DNA of 64,000 nucleotides from Rhodospirillales bacterium (GTDB taxonomy: Bacteria; Pseudomonadota; Alphaproteobacteria; Rhodospirillales; Rhodospirillaceae). The translations under genes were made by a program, and so were the position numbers. Positions 9,118 to 19,499 of this stretch are shown here, in pieces (positions within the stretch are counted from its first letter, which is position 1; every line of letters starts with the position of its first letter). Under the pieces are notes generated by a model. It was not told the DNA's origin and did not search any database. It saw only the letters and a list, made by a program, of their open reading frames with translations. The stretch spans positions 1 through 64,000 of the forward strand of contig JANQJD010000016.1 in assembly GCA_028281845.1 (NCBI GenBank), in the 5' to 3' direction.

Positions 9118-10758
9118 TTATTCTGCTGGAACGGAGTGGTGCGACTCCTGCATCACTGGCTGATGCTCAAAAGTGTGGAAGGGTGCTGGAGACGGGACAA
9201 TCCACTCTAGGGTTGTTGCTCCCTCCCCCCATTGATTGGCAGCAACTTTCTCAAAAGAAGAAAATGTTTTCCATATTACTATTAAAAATATAATAAGCGA
9301 GAGAGCGCTAATCCAGCTACCCAATGAAGCGACCATGTTCCAGCCAGCAAACGCATCCGGGTAGTCAGGGATACGGCGCTGCATACCATGCACACCCATA
9401 AAATGCATGGGGAAGAACGTTAGATTCACACCGATGAAGGTCAACCAGAAATGCAACCGCCCTAAAGATTCTGGATAGGGACGACCACTCATCTTGCCAA
9501 TCCAATAATAGAAACCACCAAACATCGCAAAGACAGCACCAAGAGACAGGACATAGTGGAAATGAGCGACAACATAGTAACTGTCATGTAACGCAGCCGC
9601 CAGGCCACCATTCGATAACACCACTCCCGTCACACCACCCATAGTAAACAGGAAGATAAAACCAAGCGCCCACAACATTGGCAACTGAAACCTGATTGAT
9701 CCACCCCACATAGTAGCAATCCAACTAAAAACTTTCACGCCAGTTGGTATTGCGATAATCATTGTGATGGCCGTGAAATAAGCACGCCCTGTAACATTCA
9801 TCCCTACCGTGAACATGTGATGCGCCCAGACAACAAAACCGATTCCTCCTATCGATACCATCGCATACACCATCCCGAGATAGCCAAAGATGGGCTTGCG
9901 TGAAAATGTTGCCACTATGTGGCTGATAATTCCAAAGGAAGGCAGAATCATGATGTAGACTTCAGGATGACCGAAGAACCAGAACAGGTGCTGGTAGAAA
10001 ACAGGATCGCCACCACCGGCAGGACTGAAAAACGTGGTGCCGAAGTTACGGTCAGTCAGTAACATTGTCAAAGCACCTGCCAGTACCGGGACTGCCAACA
10101 ACAACAAAACAGCTGTCACTAGTATAGACCACACGAACAAAGGCATATTGTGTAGAGTCATGCTGGGTGTACGCATGTTTAAAATAGTTGTGATAAAGTT
10201 AATAGCTCCCAATATCGATGAGGCTCCAGCCAGGTGCAGCGAAAGAATGGCGAAATCAACTGCCGCTCCCGGATGACCGCTTGTGGAAAGGGGAGGGTAT
10301 ACGGTCCATCCTGTTCCTGGTCCTTGGTCAATGAACGCAGACGTGCTCAGCAGGATGAGTGCTGGGACTAGCAGCCAGAAGCTGATGTTGTTGAGACGTG
10401 GGAAGGCCATATCCGGAGCGCCTATCATTAATGGCACAAACCAATTGCCGAATCCACCAATCAAAGCAGGCATGACCACAAAGAACACCATGATCACACC
10501 ATGGGCTGTCACTAACATGTTATAGAATTGTTCCTGATCCTGCAGAAGTTGTAGACCAGGCTGGTGCAGCTCGGCACGGATCACAAAAGACATCACGGCC
10601 CCGATCACGCCGGCAATGATCGAGAGCACGATGTACATTGTCCCAATGTCTTTGTGATTAGTAGAAAACGCCCACCGCCGCCACCCGACAGGACGATGAT
10701 CATGTGCGGCAGCAGCGTGAGCAGCAGCCGTAGCATGCGTAAAAGCATGGGCTGACAT
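9118..10758 (-). CDS. ctaD: cytochrome c oxidase subunit I
   Basis: Catalytic subunit of the aa3-type haem-copper oxidase, reducing O2 and pumping protons. Twelve membrane segments are expected in the 546 residues. Visible key sites: AHGVIMVFF (haem a ligand His), [14 protein letters not shown] (CuB ligand His, cross-linked Tyr and the D-channel Glu), [10 protein letters not shown] (two CuB His), and the [10 protein letters not shown] pair of haem ligands. This is an A1-type oxidase by the HPEVYI motif. It follows ctaC by 33 bases in the same direction. The start ATG at 10758 gives an N-terminal alanine- and histidine-rich tail before the first helix. The oxidase shows that the organism can respire oxygen. 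Confidence 0.98.
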   Translation of the reverse strand: MSAHAFTHATAAAHAAAAHDHRPVGWRRWAFSTNHKDIGTMYIVLSIIAGVIGAVMSFVIRAELHQPGLQLLQDQEQFYNMLVTAHGVIMVFFVVMPALIGGFGNWFVPLMIGAPDMAFPRLNNISFWLLVPALILLSTSAFIDQGPGTGWTVYPPLSTSGHPGAAVDFAILSLHLAGASSILGAINFITTILNMRTPSMTLHNMPLFVWSILVTAVLLLLAVPVLAGALTMLLTDRNFGTTFFSPAGGGDPVFYQHLFWFFGHPEVYIMILPSFGIISHIVATFSRKPIFGYLGMVYAMVSIGGIGFVVWAHHMFTVGMNVTGRAYFTAITMIIAIPTGVKVFSWIATMWGGSIRFQLPMLWALGFIFLFTMGGVTGVVLSNGGLAAALHDSYYVVAHFHYVLSLGAVFAMFGGFYYWIGKMSGRPYPESLGRLHFWLTFIGVNLTFFPMHFMGVHGMQRRIPDYPDAFAGWNMVASLGSWISALSLIIFLIVIWKTFSSFEKVAANQWGEGATTLEWIVPSPAPFHTFEHQPVMQESHHSVPAE

Positions 10759-10791
10759 GATGAGACCCCCCTCTAAAATTTCTTTTAGCGT

Positions 10792-11652
10792 CTAGGTTTG
10801 TGCTCGCTCTCTCCACGAGAATCTTATGCGGGATTCCTGCTGTCCTGTGGGCGCCACCGCGACCTTGTGTTCTGCTATCCAAGACTCAAACTGTTCCTGT
10901 GACACGGCCTCCACAACCACCGGCATATAGGCGTGACGCGCGCCACACAATTCAGCGCAATAGCCATAATAAACACCAGGGGTCTTCACCTCGAACCAAG
11001 TCTCGTTCAGCCGACCAGGCACAGTGTCCGTTCTGACCCCTAGCGCAGGCACGGCCCAACTGTGTAGAACATCATCTGCAGTGAGCTGGACCCTGACAAC
11101 GCGCCCAACAGGGACCACAACAGGGGAATCTGCAGTCAACAAACGCGGCTGATCAACTTTTAGTTGGTCTGATTCTACCATAGTCGAGTCAAAGGCGATA
11201 TCAAAGTCAGGATAAGTGTAACTCCAATACCACTGATGGCCTTCTACCTTAATTGTTAGGTCAGCGGGGGGGATATGATCCTGACGATACAAAAGCCGAA
11301 ACGATGGCACAGCGAGTGTCATCAGAATCAGAACAGGAATCACGGTCCACAGAATTTCAAGTGGAGTGTTATGACTCCACGTTGCAGGCGTCGGGTTGCG
11401 GTGAGCATTAAACCGCCACATGACAAACCCGAGCAGCCCGAGGACGAAGAATGCAACAGCAGAGATAACTATTAGTAGGTAATCGTTGAGAGCGACAACA
11501 TCCTCCATGATAGGAGATGCTGGCTGTTGAAAAGTCATTTGCCACGGCAAAGGCTGTCCAGCCCATGCTGGACCCCACATGAAGGCTCCCACGTACAATG
11601 CTGCCCCTATGCGAATAAAAAAAGCACTGCCTAGCTTGCGAATTGATCGCAT
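10792..11652 (-). CDS. ctaC: cytochrome c oxidase subunit II
   Basis: Subunit II carries the binuclear CuA centre that takes electrons from cytochrome c. An N-terminal signal peptide (ending near PAWAGQ) precedes two membrane helices and a periplasmic cupredoxin domain. CuA ligands are visible: VLHSWAVPALG and the CAELCGARHAYM loop with both Cys, Glu, His and Met. The EGHQWYWSY aromatic patch for cytochrome c docking is intact. The start at 11652 has GGAGG five bases upstream; the longer frame from 11670 lacks this. No C-terminal cytochrome c domain is fused. It is the first gene of the cox operon. Confidence 0.97.
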   Translation of the reverse strand: MRSIRKLGSAFFIRIGAALYVGAFMWGPAWAGQPLPWQMTFQQPASPIMEDVVALNDYLLIVISAVAFFVLGLLGFVMWRFNAHRNPTPATWSHNTPLEILWTVIPVLILMTLAVPSFRLLYRQDHIPPADLTIKVEGHQWYWSYTYPDFDIAFDSTMVESDQLKVDQPRLLTADSPVVVPVGRVVRVQLTADDVLHSWAVPALGVRTDTVPGRLNETWFEVKTPGVYYGYCAELCGARHAYMPVVVEAVSQEQFESWIAEHKVAVAPTGQQESRIRFSWRERAQT

Positions 11653-12188
11653 TACCCCCTCCCACATCACTCTGACCTGGCTACCGATACGCTAGACACC
11701 TCCTCAGCGACTATGGCAATGTACGGCACAGCAAGTATAATCTCCTTTCTATCACGTATCTATCTCCTTTCTATGATGTCAGGAGGAAACTGACCACTGG
11801 CTTGATGGACTAGAAGAAATATGCCTTTATGCATAACTCCCCTTCAGATATTTTTTTAGAGTGAATTTTCAAAATTATGCTAGTATCTTTAGGATAAAAT
11901 TCTTAATTGTTAGTATCAATATAAAATATTAGGTAGTAAATATTAGTAAAATACAGATGATAAATTTAAAATTAATATTTTAAGAAAGTTCTTATTAAGA
12001 GGAGCATGCCCAAGAACTCGTCATTTCTGTGTTCGCAGGACTCTGTAACAACAGAGCTTTAGTGGGCCACTGCCTTCAATCAATTCCAAATTGCCTATGG
12101 ACAATCGGCATACACCATTAACGCCATGCCAGAGGGGACGTCCTCTCTGGCAGCTGGCCCTCTTTGGAACAGAGCAGGACTAGGACAT
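11653..12188. other. divergent promoter region between ctaC and truB, AT-rich
   Basis: About 535 bases without a convincing gene, between two divergent operons. Close to ctaC there is a direct repeat of ATCTCCTTTCTAT at 11740-11752 and 11762-11774 (on the ctaC strand each copy contains AAAGGAGAT). Positions 11840-11990 are strongly AT-rich and probably contain promoters. A short frame preceded by AGAGGAG begins at 12006 and stops after 18 codons; it is too short to call. The region must hold the promoters of both the cox operon and truB-rpsO-pnp. Confidence 0.55.
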
Positions 12189-13136
12189 ATGAAACAGAGG
12201 AGACAGGGGAGGAGACAGGGAAAGAGAATCAGCGGCTGGCTGGCTATTGATAAACCACCTGGCCTGACCTCGACAGCTGTCGTGAATGTCATTAAAAGTC
12301 TCACAAATGCAGACAGAGTCGGCCATGGTGGCACTTTGGACCCCCTGGCGACAGGGGTTCTCCCAATCGCCATTGGTCAGGCCACAAAGGTCGTCCAGCA
12401 TGTGATGGATGGCCTGAAGAATTACCAGTTCATCGTCCGTTGGGGTGAAGAACGTGATACAGATGATTCCGAAGGCCAGGTCATTTCCACTTCTGACAAG
12501 CGGCCATCTGTTGAGACAATCGCAGCGGCTCTTCCAGCTTTCACTGGTAAGATTGAGCAGGTTCCACCACGCTTTTCAGCGATCAAGCTGAAAGGCAAGC
12601 GTGCTTATGACATTGCGCGTTTTGACGGTCTGGAACCAACTCTAAAAGCGCGCCAAGTTCAGGTCCACTCCTTCACCTTGATCTCTATCCTTGATGTTGA
12701 TCATGCTCTCTTTGAAGTTTGCAGCGGTAAGGGTGCTTACATGAGGGCGCTCGCCCGCGATTTAGCGCGAGCGCTTGGCGTTACTGGCCACATTGTTCAG
12801 CTCCGTCGCACAACCTGCGGACCATTCCATGTTGACATGGCTATTCCGCTGGATAAGCTCGAAGAGGAGAGCCGTAGTACCTGTACCTCTGTCTCCCAGT
12901 ATCTGCTCCCGGCTGCGACTGCGCTGGCCAATATACCTGCCTTGGTCGTAAGTCAGCAGGAAGCCTACAAACTTGATCATGGCCAGCCAATTCCTGTGCT
13001 AGGGGTTCTTACCCGTAATGCTCAGGGGCCTCTGACAGCGGGAGACACCGTTCGTGCCATGAAAGACGGGAAGGTGGTGGCATTAGCGCGGATTGAAGGT
13101 GGGGCGCTCAGGCCTGTGCGTATTTTGAACTGCTAG
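12189..13136 (+). CDS. truB: tRNA pseudouridine(55) synthase TruB
   Basis: Makes pseudouridine 55 in the T loop of tRNAs. The catalytic Asp is in GHGGTLDPLATGVLP, and the companion motif VPPRFSAIKLKGKRAYDIAR is intact. The start at the ATG at 12189 (MKQRRQGRRQGKRISGWLAIDKPPG) matches the family's basic lead into WLxxDKPxG; the longer frame from 12126 adds 21 residues unlike homologues. It is followed after 12 bases by rpsO, then pnp, the classic truB-rpsO-pnp translation and RNA-decay block of Proteobacteria. Confidence 0.96.
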   Translation: MKQRRQGRRQGKRISGWLAIDKPPGLTSTAVVNVIKSLTNADRVGHGGTLDPLATGVLPIAIGQATKVVQHVMDGLKNYQFIVRWGEERDTDDSEGQVISTSDKRPSVETIAAALPAFTGKIEQVPPRFSAIKLKGKRAYDIARFDGLEPTLKARQVQVHSFTLISILDVDHALFEVCSGKGAYMRALARDLARALGVTGHIVQLRRTTCGPFHVDMAIPLDKLEEESRSTCTSVSQYLLPAATALANIPALVVSQQEAYKLDHGQPIPVLGVLTRNAQGPLTAGDTVRAMKDGKVVALARIEGGALRPVRILNC

Positions 13137-13148
13137 TGGAGACCTACG

Positions 13149-13418
13149 ATGTCAATTACGCCTGAACGCAAGCAGGCTTGCATCAAAAGTTATGGTACTC
13201 ATGAGGGGGATACCGGTTCACCAGAAATACAAGTTGCAATTCTTTCAGAACGCATTAGTAATCTGACCGAGCATCTGAAAACCCATCAGAAGGATTTTCA
13301 TTCCCGACGGGGGCTGCTGATCATGGTCAGGCGACGACGTCACATGCTGAATTATCTAAAATTTCAAGACACAGGCAGGTATACAACTCTGATCGCGCGA
13401 CTAGGTCTGCGCAAATAG
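13149..13418 (+). CDS. rpsO: 30S ribosomal protein S15
   Basis: Primary 16S rRNA-binding protein of the small subunit, 89 residues, exactly the family length. Recognisable throughout: [19 protein letters not shown], the [19 protein letters not shown] helix and the [11 protein letters not shown] basic motif. It lies between truB and pnp as in most Proteobacteria. Confidence 0.98.
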   Translation: MSITPERKQACIKSYGTHEGDTGSPEIQVAILSERISNLTEHLKTHQKDFHSRRGLLIMVRRRRHMLNYLKFQDTGRYTTLIARLGLRK

Positions 13419-13549
13419 AAAATACTTAACGAGGGATAAAAGAGTGGGACTTTTTTGATTCCCCCGCCACCTGCCACTCTGCAGCGGCGGCAGAAGGCCC
13501 AGGCCTGGATGGCGAATCGTCGCTATTCCTCCGTTGAAAGGGGAGGCCC

Positions 13550-15664
13550 ATGTTCAAGGTGTTTCGCAAAGAAATAGAATGGGGTGGACGTAAACTCGTG
13601 TTTGAAACTGGAAAAATTGCACGTCAGGCTAATAGCGCTGTGATGGTGACATATGGTGAAACAAGTGTACTGACAACAGTAGTTGCTGAGCAGCGTGTTG
13701 AGCGCAACGATGATTTTTTCCCATTGACTGTTCACTATCAGGAAAAAGCCTTTGCCGCTGGTAAGATTCCTGGCGGATTTTTTAAGAGAGAGGGTCGTCT
13801 ATCGGAACGCGAAACCTTAGTCTCTCGTCTCGTTGACAGGCCAATCCGGCCACTGTTCGTCGATGGCTTTTGTAACGAAACACAGATTATCTGTACCGTC
13901 CTGTCACACGACATGGAGAACGATCCTGATATCGTTTCCATCCTGGGAGTCTCTGCGGCGCTTACACTTTCTGGATTACCCTTTTTAGGGCCTGTTGGAG
14001 CAGCGCGTATTGGCTATATAGATGGTGAATATGTTCTAAACACTCGTATAGAAAGATCAGATACATCAAGATTAGATCTTGTAGTCTCAGGAACAAAAGA
14101 TGGAATTATTATGGTAGAATCTGAAGCGCAAGAGTTATCAGAAGATATTATATTGGGAGCTATGCTATTCGGTCACGATAGTTACCAAGATGTCATTCAG
14201 GCTATCATAGAATTGGCAGAACAATGCGCTAAAGGTCCCTGGCCGATTCCTACGCCGCCGCCTGTCGGTCTCTTGGTAGAGCAGAATCTACGACAAGGCG
14301 GGCTCATAGAGGAGTTAACGCAAGCCTACACAATTGGCTTCAAACAAGAGCGCTATCAGAAGATCGCAGAGATTAAACAAAAAGCTATCGAAGGCCTGAG
14401 CGAGGAAGAAAGGAGTGCTGCCTCCAGCGTGCTGAAGGTTCTGGAAAGAGAAATTGTGCGTGGCAACATCCTGAAAACGGGAAAGCGCATTGACGGGCGA
14501 GGAACTTGCTCTGTTCGTCCCATAGAAGCAGAGGTACGCGTACTGCCCCGCGCCCACGGGTCCTCTTTGTTCACGCGTGGAGAGACGCAGGCCCTTGTCG
14601 TCGTAACGCTTGGTACTGGTCAGGATGAACAGGTCATCGACGCGCTAGAAGGCGAATACCGTGAGTCGTTTATGCTGCACTACAATTTCCCACCTTTCTC
14701 TGTGGGTGAGACTGGTCGCACCAGCTCTCCTGGCAGACGTGAAATTGGTCACGGAAAGCTTGCATGGAGAGCTTTAAAGCGTGTTTTGCCAGAAAAGGAG
14801 ATATTTCCCTACACGGTTCGGGTAGTTTCTGAGATTACAGAGTCTAACGGTTCCTCTTCTATGGCAACAGTGTGTGGGTCGTCGCTAGCACTCATGGACG
14901 CTGGGGTCCCCCTAAAAAGACCCGTGGCTGGCATTGCCATGGGTCTGATAAAGGAAGACGATCAGTTTGCAGTACTTTCTGACATTCTTGGCGATGAGGA
15001 TCATCTCGGCGACATGGACTTTAAGGTTGCTGGTACTGAGGGAGGGGTCACTGCTTTGCAGATGGATATCAAGATCCCCTCTATTACTCGAGAGATTCTG
15101 GACATCGTTCTGTCTCAGGCGAAGGAGGGACGCCTGCATATCCTGGGGGAAATGAGCCGTGCCTTGTCCACGGCACGAGAGGCGATCAGTCACACAGCAC
15201 CAAAGATTACAAGGCTTGCCATTCCACGCGAGAAGATTCGCGATGTGATTGGCCAGGGAGGAAAAGTCATCCGTGAAATATGTGAAACAACCGGTGCAAG
15301 AGTTGACATCTCCGAAGATGGTACGGTGACAGTCTCCGCTACTGCTCCTAAGGCAGGCACACAAGCTGTCGACTGGATCAGAGGTATTGTTGCTGAACCT
15401 GAAGTGGGTGCGATTTATGCAGGGAAGGTGGTGAAAATTGTGGACTTCGGTGCTTTTGTGAACTTCCTTGGGAGTAAGGATGGGCTAGTCCATATCTCCG
15501 AACTCTCCCGTGAAAGAGTGGCAAAAGTCGCTAATGTCGTAAGGGTCGGTGATCCCGTCAAAGTTAAAGTGGTTGGCTTCGATGACCGTGGCAAGGTAAA
15601 ACTCTCAATGAAGCAGGTCAATCAGACGACCGGCGAGGAATTTAGTGCCGAGGCTCATCTTTGA
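13550..15664 (+). CDS. pnp: polyribonucleotide nucleotidyltransferase (PNPase)
   Basis: 3'-5' phosphorolytic exoribonuclease of the degradosome. Two RNase PH domains (about residues 1-225 and 310-545) are separated by a helical linker and followed by a KH domain ([22 protein letters not shown]) and an S1 domain ([21 protein letters not shown]). Conserved [27 protein letters not shown] and [19 protein letters not shown] are present. GGGGAGG lies three bases before the ATG, a strong site. A 131-base leader separates it from rpsO; PNPase leaders are often autoregulated by RNase III, but no clear hairpin is seen here. A patch at 14040-14165 uses strikingly AT-rich codons. Confidence 0.98.
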   Translation: MFKVFRKEIEWGGRKLVFETGKIARQANSAVMVTYGETSVLTTVVAEQRVERNDDFFPLTVHYQEKAFAAGKIPGGFFKREGRLSERETLVSRLVDRPIRPLFVDGFCNETQIICTVLSHDMENDPDIVSILGVSAALTLSGLPFLGPVGAARIGYIDGEYVLNTRIERSDTSRLDLVVSGTKDGIIMVESEAQELSEDIILGAMLFGHDSYQDVIQAIIELAEQCAKGPWPIPTPPPVGLLVEQNLRQGGLIEELTQAYTIGFKQERYQKIAEIKQKAIEGLSEEERSAASSVLKVLEREIVRGNILKTGKRIDGRGTCSVRPIEAEVRVLPRAHGSSLFTRGETQALVVVTLGTGQDEQVIDALEGEYRESFMLHYNFPPFSVGETGRTSSPGRREIGHGKLAWRALKRVLPEKEIFPYTVRVVSEITESNGSSSMATVCGSSLALMDAGVPLKRPVAGIAMGLIKEDDQFAVLSDILGDEDHLGDMDFKVAGTEGGVTALQMDIKIPSITREILDIVLSQAKEGRLHILGEMSRALSTAREAISHTAPKITRLAIPREKIRDVIGQGGKVIREICETTGARVDISEDGTVTVSATAPKAGTQAVDWIRGIVAEPEVGAIYAGKVVKIVDFGAFVNFLGSKDGLVHISELSRERVAKVANVVRVGDPVKVKVVGFDDRGKVKLSMKQVNQTTGEEFSAEAHL

Positions 15665-15704
15665 AGCATGGTGTTCTGCAGGGCACCACTGCAACCGGCG
15701 TGAT

Positions 15705-17492
15705 CTATTTGTCTGGTGATGCCTCCAGCATGGCGAAAACGTCCAGCTCTAGTCGCACGGCGTCAACATGATACCGGACCCATAGAGCATGAAATAACAG
15801 GATCCAGGCCGCTAGGCTGATGCGGGGGTTGCGGTCCGCATCAGCGAACAGAGACTGCACCGCTGCAGGCCGGCACAGCTCAGAGACTGCTGGCGTATGT
15901 GCGACAAGAGGGCCAAGAGCCCGACCTCGATGAGCGATCCATGTACCTACCGGCACGGTGAAGCCCTGCTTAGATACAAACTGCCCTACCGTAGGCAAGG
16001 CATTCGCTAACCAGCGGCGTAGGAGCCATTTACCAATTCCGTGGCGGACTTTCATGTTGTCAGACAAACCATAAGCAAATTGGGCCAATACAGGATCAAG
16101 GAAAGGGAGACGCCCCTCAATACCATGTGCCATTAAGCAGCGGTCCAGTTTTCCCAGCAGGTCATTAGGCAACCAGTAAGTGCAGTCTACTGCTTGCGCC
16201 CGTTGCAAACGTGTGCCATGATTGACCACTGCTTGTTCAGCCGTGGTAAGACCGTCGCGCCAGCCGGTCAGTTTCTGGCGCAAGACTCCTAACCCGTCCA
16301 GCAGACCCTTGCGCCGCATAGGTCGTGTAAACGGCCATGGCCGCATGACACTGCGGTAACGTCCATAGCCAGCGAACATTTCATCTCCGCCCTCGCCGGA
16401 CAAGATCACCTTGACTGCTTTGTGAGCCTCAGCGGCTAGCTTGTAGGTGGGCAGAGTGGCATAATCTGCAGCGGGATCGTCCATGATAGAAACTATTGCT
16501 GGGAGCAACGTCCAAAAATCAGCTTCTGTAAAAGCTACAGGAACGACTTCGGCCCCTACGGCGTTAGCAACAGCACGAGCATCCTCGTGATAGGTCGTGG
16601 TATGAGGAAAGTAGGCTGTGAAGGCAAGTACCGGCTGCTCGTTCAAGCGGGCCATCATCACAAGAAGAGCCGAGGAATCAATGCCGCCTGAGAGAAAAAG
16701 GCCGTACGGAACATCTGCCCGCTGATGTAGCGCAACGGATTCGCATAAGATTTTTTCTAATGCTACCATGGGATTTCCCATTTGGGAGTCCCTTTGGGAG
16801 AGAGGCCCTGGAGGCACAAGAGCGGGACGACTGTGCCGCTCTATCACTTGGCCTGCCTCAACGACGAGGACCTCACCGGGGGCGACACGTTTGATGCCAC
16901 TCAAGAGACAATCTCTTCCTGTGGAAAACTGAAGTTGAAGCAACTCTGCAACAATTTTTCTGTCCAGCTGTGGCCGCGCCGTCCTGACAGCGAGCAGGGC
17001 TTGTACTTCTGAAGCAAAGAGAAATCCCCTGTCAGACTCTGTATAATAGAGCGGCTTGATCCCGAAAGGATCACGCGCTAATACCAAACGCTCGCGTTGG
17101 TCTTGTCCGCCTGGATCGTAGAGAGCTATGGCATACATGCCGCGGAGATAATTTATGAAGCGCAGCCCATAACGGCAGTATAAATGTAGTGGAGATTCAC
17201 AATCAGATTGACTAACAAAATTGATATCGTTCATTTTTGCGCGTAATTCACAGTCATTATAAATTTCGCCATTAGCAACTAGCGTAATCCCTCTGCTTGT
17301 GTCATGAAAGGGCTGGGCGCCTGTTGGGAGGTCTACAACTGCTAGCCTGGTTTGCACCAAACCAACTGCACCAGCCGCATAATGACTGCGACCGTCGGGA
17401 CCTCTGTGAACTAGGGCATCTGTCAGAGCAGTGAGTACTGTCGCTTTGACTGGTTGCCCTTCTCGATTCATGACCCCGCCGATGCCACACAT
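15705..17492 (-). CDS. asnB: asparagine synthetase B-like glutamine amidotransferase
   Basis: Class II glutamine amidotransferase joined to an ATP-dependent synthetase domain. The N-terminal Cys2 nucleophile (MCGIGGV), the HRGPDGR loop and NGEIYND are intact; the synthetase domain has the SGGIDSS PP-loop and SGEGGDEMFAGYGRYR. At 595 residues it is normal for AsnB. It overlaps the upstream glycosyltransferase by 25 bases, so the two are surely co-transcribed. That pairing is common in polysaccharide loci, where AsnB paralogues may amidate sugars or lipids rather than make asparagine, so the substrate is open. Confidence 0.9.
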   Translation of the reverse strand: MCGIGGVMNREGQPVKATVLTALTDALVHRGPDGRSHYAAGAVGLVQTRLAVVDLPTGAQPFHDTSRGITLVANGEIYNDCELRAKMNDINFVSQSDCESPLHLYCRYGLRFINYLRGMYAIALYDPGGQDQRERLVLARDPFGIKPLYYTESDRGFLFASEVQALLAVRTARPQLDRKIVAELLQLQFSTGRDCLLSGIKRVAPGEVLVVEAGQVIERHSRPALVPPGPLSQRDSQMGNPMVALEKILCESVALHQRADVPYGLFLSGGIDSSALLVMMARLNEQPVLAFTAYFPHTTTYHEDARAVANAVGAEVVPVAFTEADFWTLLPAIVSIMDDPAADYATLPTYKLAAEAHKAVKVILSGEGGDEMFAGYGRYRSVMRPWPFTRPMRRKGLLDGLGVLRQKLTGWRDGLTTAEQAVVNHGTRLQRAQAVDCTYWLPNDLLGKLDRCLMAHGIEGRLPFLDPVLAQFAYGLSDNMKVRHGIGKWLLRRWLANALPTVGQFVSKQGFTVPVGTWIAHRGRALGPLVAHTPAVSELCRPAAVQSLFADADRNPRISLAAWILLFHALWVRYHVDAVRLELDVFAMLEASPDK

Positions 17493-18517
17493 TGGCTGCT
17501 GATCCTGTTAAAGAATTTTTGATAGCGTGTCACAACTTCTTTTTCTGTAAAAGTTGTCTCAAATGATTGACGTCCACCTGCAGCGAGAATCTGCCGTAGG
17601 GTGTGATCCCCTAGTACACGACGGATAGCCACGGCGAGAGCGGGTGCCTCGTCTACTGGAGTCAGGAGGCCGTTCTCCTCATGGCGAATGAGAGCGGCCG
17701 GCCCCTCGCTAGCCGTCGAGACAACTGGCACTTTATGTGCCCAGGCCTCTAATACTACGTTACCCAGTGGTTCTTGTCGACTGCTGCAGACAAAAATGTC
17801 AGCCGCAGCGAACAGAGGCGCCACATGCTCCTGCCAACCCAGAAAACGCACTCGTGGCTTGACAGCAAGACGAGTCGCTAGGGCGTCTAGCTTTTCGTAC
17901 TGCGGTCCAGCTCCTGCTAACCATAGATAAGCCTCTGGGAGGCCTGTCATAGCCTCCAGCAAAATGTGAAACCCTTTTTTCTCATGCAGCCGCCCTAAAG
18001 CCAGGATCAAAGGAGCCCGTCCAGGGGTATAATACGTCCTTCTGTCGAGAGGAGGAGAGTGTTCTTCGTTAACAAAATTGGGCAGATAATGGACGCGTTC
18101 GCATGGCCAACCTTGACGCACTATGTGATCAACAATAGCACGTGTGTTGCCGATCAGATGATCGCAGTGTCTATAGAACTTCAGATCATAATATCCGCCT
18201 AACCGGCCGACATGGACGAAGGAGCCGCGAGGACAGAATTGTGTGGCGCGGTTCATCCATGTCAGCACAATATCTGGCTGAAAGCGCGCAATTTCGCGCC
18301 ATAAGCTAAAACGGGACTGAAGATCCAACAGACCGCCAAATGGCAACTCTTTCAGGGGAATACCACTCGCCTCCAGAAGGACTGCTCTGCGCGGATGAGT
18401 GCGCATGACAACGCGTTGGGAGATGCCAGCACGATGCAAGGCCACGACCAAGCGGACAAAAAAAGCTTCCGCGCCACCGAAGACAGCACCGGCCATAGCT
18501 TGCAAAACGCGGGGCAT
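17468..18517 (-). CDS. glycosyltransferase, GT4-like
   Basis: A 349-residue GT-B fold glycosyltransferase. The C-terminal half carries the GT4 signature: LALGRLHEKKGFHILLEAM, FVCSSRQEPLGNVVLEAWAHKVPVV and ASEGPAALI. The N-terminal half has the glycine-rich AMAGAVFGGAEAFFVRL acceptor-side loop. It probably adds a sugar to lipopolysaccharide or an exported polysaccharide at the cytoplasmic face of the membrane; donor and acceptor cannot be told. It is the upstream gene of a two-gene unit with the AsnB-like amidotransferase. Confidence 0.88.
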   Translation of the reverse strand: MPRVLQAMAGAVFGGAEAFFVRLVVALHRAGISQRVVMRTHPRRAVLLEASGIPLKELPFGGLLDLQSRFSLWREIARFQPDIVLTWMNRATQFCPRGSFVHVGRLGGYYDLKFYRHCDHLIGNTRAIVDHIVRQGWPCERVHYLPNFVNEEHSPPLDRRTYYTPGRAPLILALGRLHEKKGFHILLEAMTGLPEAYLWLAGAGPQYEKLDALATRLAVKPRVRFLGWQEHVAPLFAAADIFVCSSRQEPLGNVVLEAWAHKVPVVSTASEGPAALIRHEENGLLTPVDEAPALAVAIRRVLGDHTLRQILAAGGRQSFETTFTEKEVVTRYQKFFNRISSQCVASAGS

Positions 18518-19499
18518 CTGTGTGATCTCCTAGGGAAGGTCGGAAGAGCAGCATGAGGTTTGCAAGACACGGCATGTGTGGTGTGTCCCAAGGGGTGTCC
18601 CACCAGATATTTATACCATCTACTTTTACACGTTATTATATAATAATACTAGGGGTTGCTCAATATGGAGTGGGTCGCCTTGTCATGCAGAGAAGGGGCG
18701 GTGGTGTCATTCAGTGTTCACAGTCACAAAAAGAGTAAGTCTAAATGGCTAGAAAATCATTGTCTACGAACCAACGTGCTTTTCTTTGTCAAGAGAAAGT
18801 GTGTCTGCTTGCTGATCCGTCGTAAAATCCGCGCACAGGAGAGGAGTGAACGTCACTCTTTCTCACTCGTCCTCCTGAATTTCTTTCAGACATGCCAAGA
18901 GTGGCAAGAATAGAGTCCAGAGAAAGAGTCCAGAGAATAGGGAAAGCAGAAAGCAAATTATTTCAGATACTTTGTATATAAATTTTTGAAAGAATAAATC
19001 ACTTTAAATGTTATTATCATTAATAAAAAAGCTGTCCCACAGCAATGTCTCCGATCCAGTGATAAACTGGAATATCTGGAAAATATCGTAATATAATATG
19101 TACTGGCGATCACCGTGCGAATCTCCTGGGCCCTGGGCCAGATGAATGGTCTACCCACCGGCCTCGACAGACAGAGATACCGGCGTTACGGCGCTCCCCT
19201 TTAAGGGGCCAGACTCCTTAAACCAGAAGATGAATGTACAGCCGTGATTGAGCAGGACAAATATTTCATAAAGAGTCGTCAGATTTTTTCTTCCTTTCGG
19301 GAATCTCTCTTGTGTTCTTTAGACTTCTTCTGCACACCACTGCTCTTTTCCGACGGAGCATCATTCTTATCTTTTGCCAAAGAGTCGGGAGATCTTCTGC
19401 GGCGGCCGGCCGCTTCATCAAGCCGTTATCGTTCCCTCCTTTCTGCTCGATTCCCTGTAACGATCTACTCCATGAATTCATAAAGATATCCCAATTGTA
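18518..19499. other. 982-base gap with no convincing gene
   Basis: The longest gene-free stretch in the window, between the glycosyltransferase (upstream side, minus strand) and the end of the CorC-like gene. Only short frames without family patterns are present on either strand. Visible structure: an AT-rich block at 18605-18650 likely to hold the glycosyltransferase promoter; a doubled GAGTCCAGAGAA at about 18915-18940; an AT-rich block at 18955-19035; and an imperfect hairpin TTTAAGG...CCTTAAA near 19200-19222. No tRNA, rnpB or tmRNA signature was seen. A 71-codon minus frame at 19266-19481 is basic and not recognised. Confidence 0.6.

Noticed and set aside
19266..19481. Basic 71-codon minus frame downstream of the CorC-like gene
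   Set aside because: No start context, no family pattern, composition compatible with chance.
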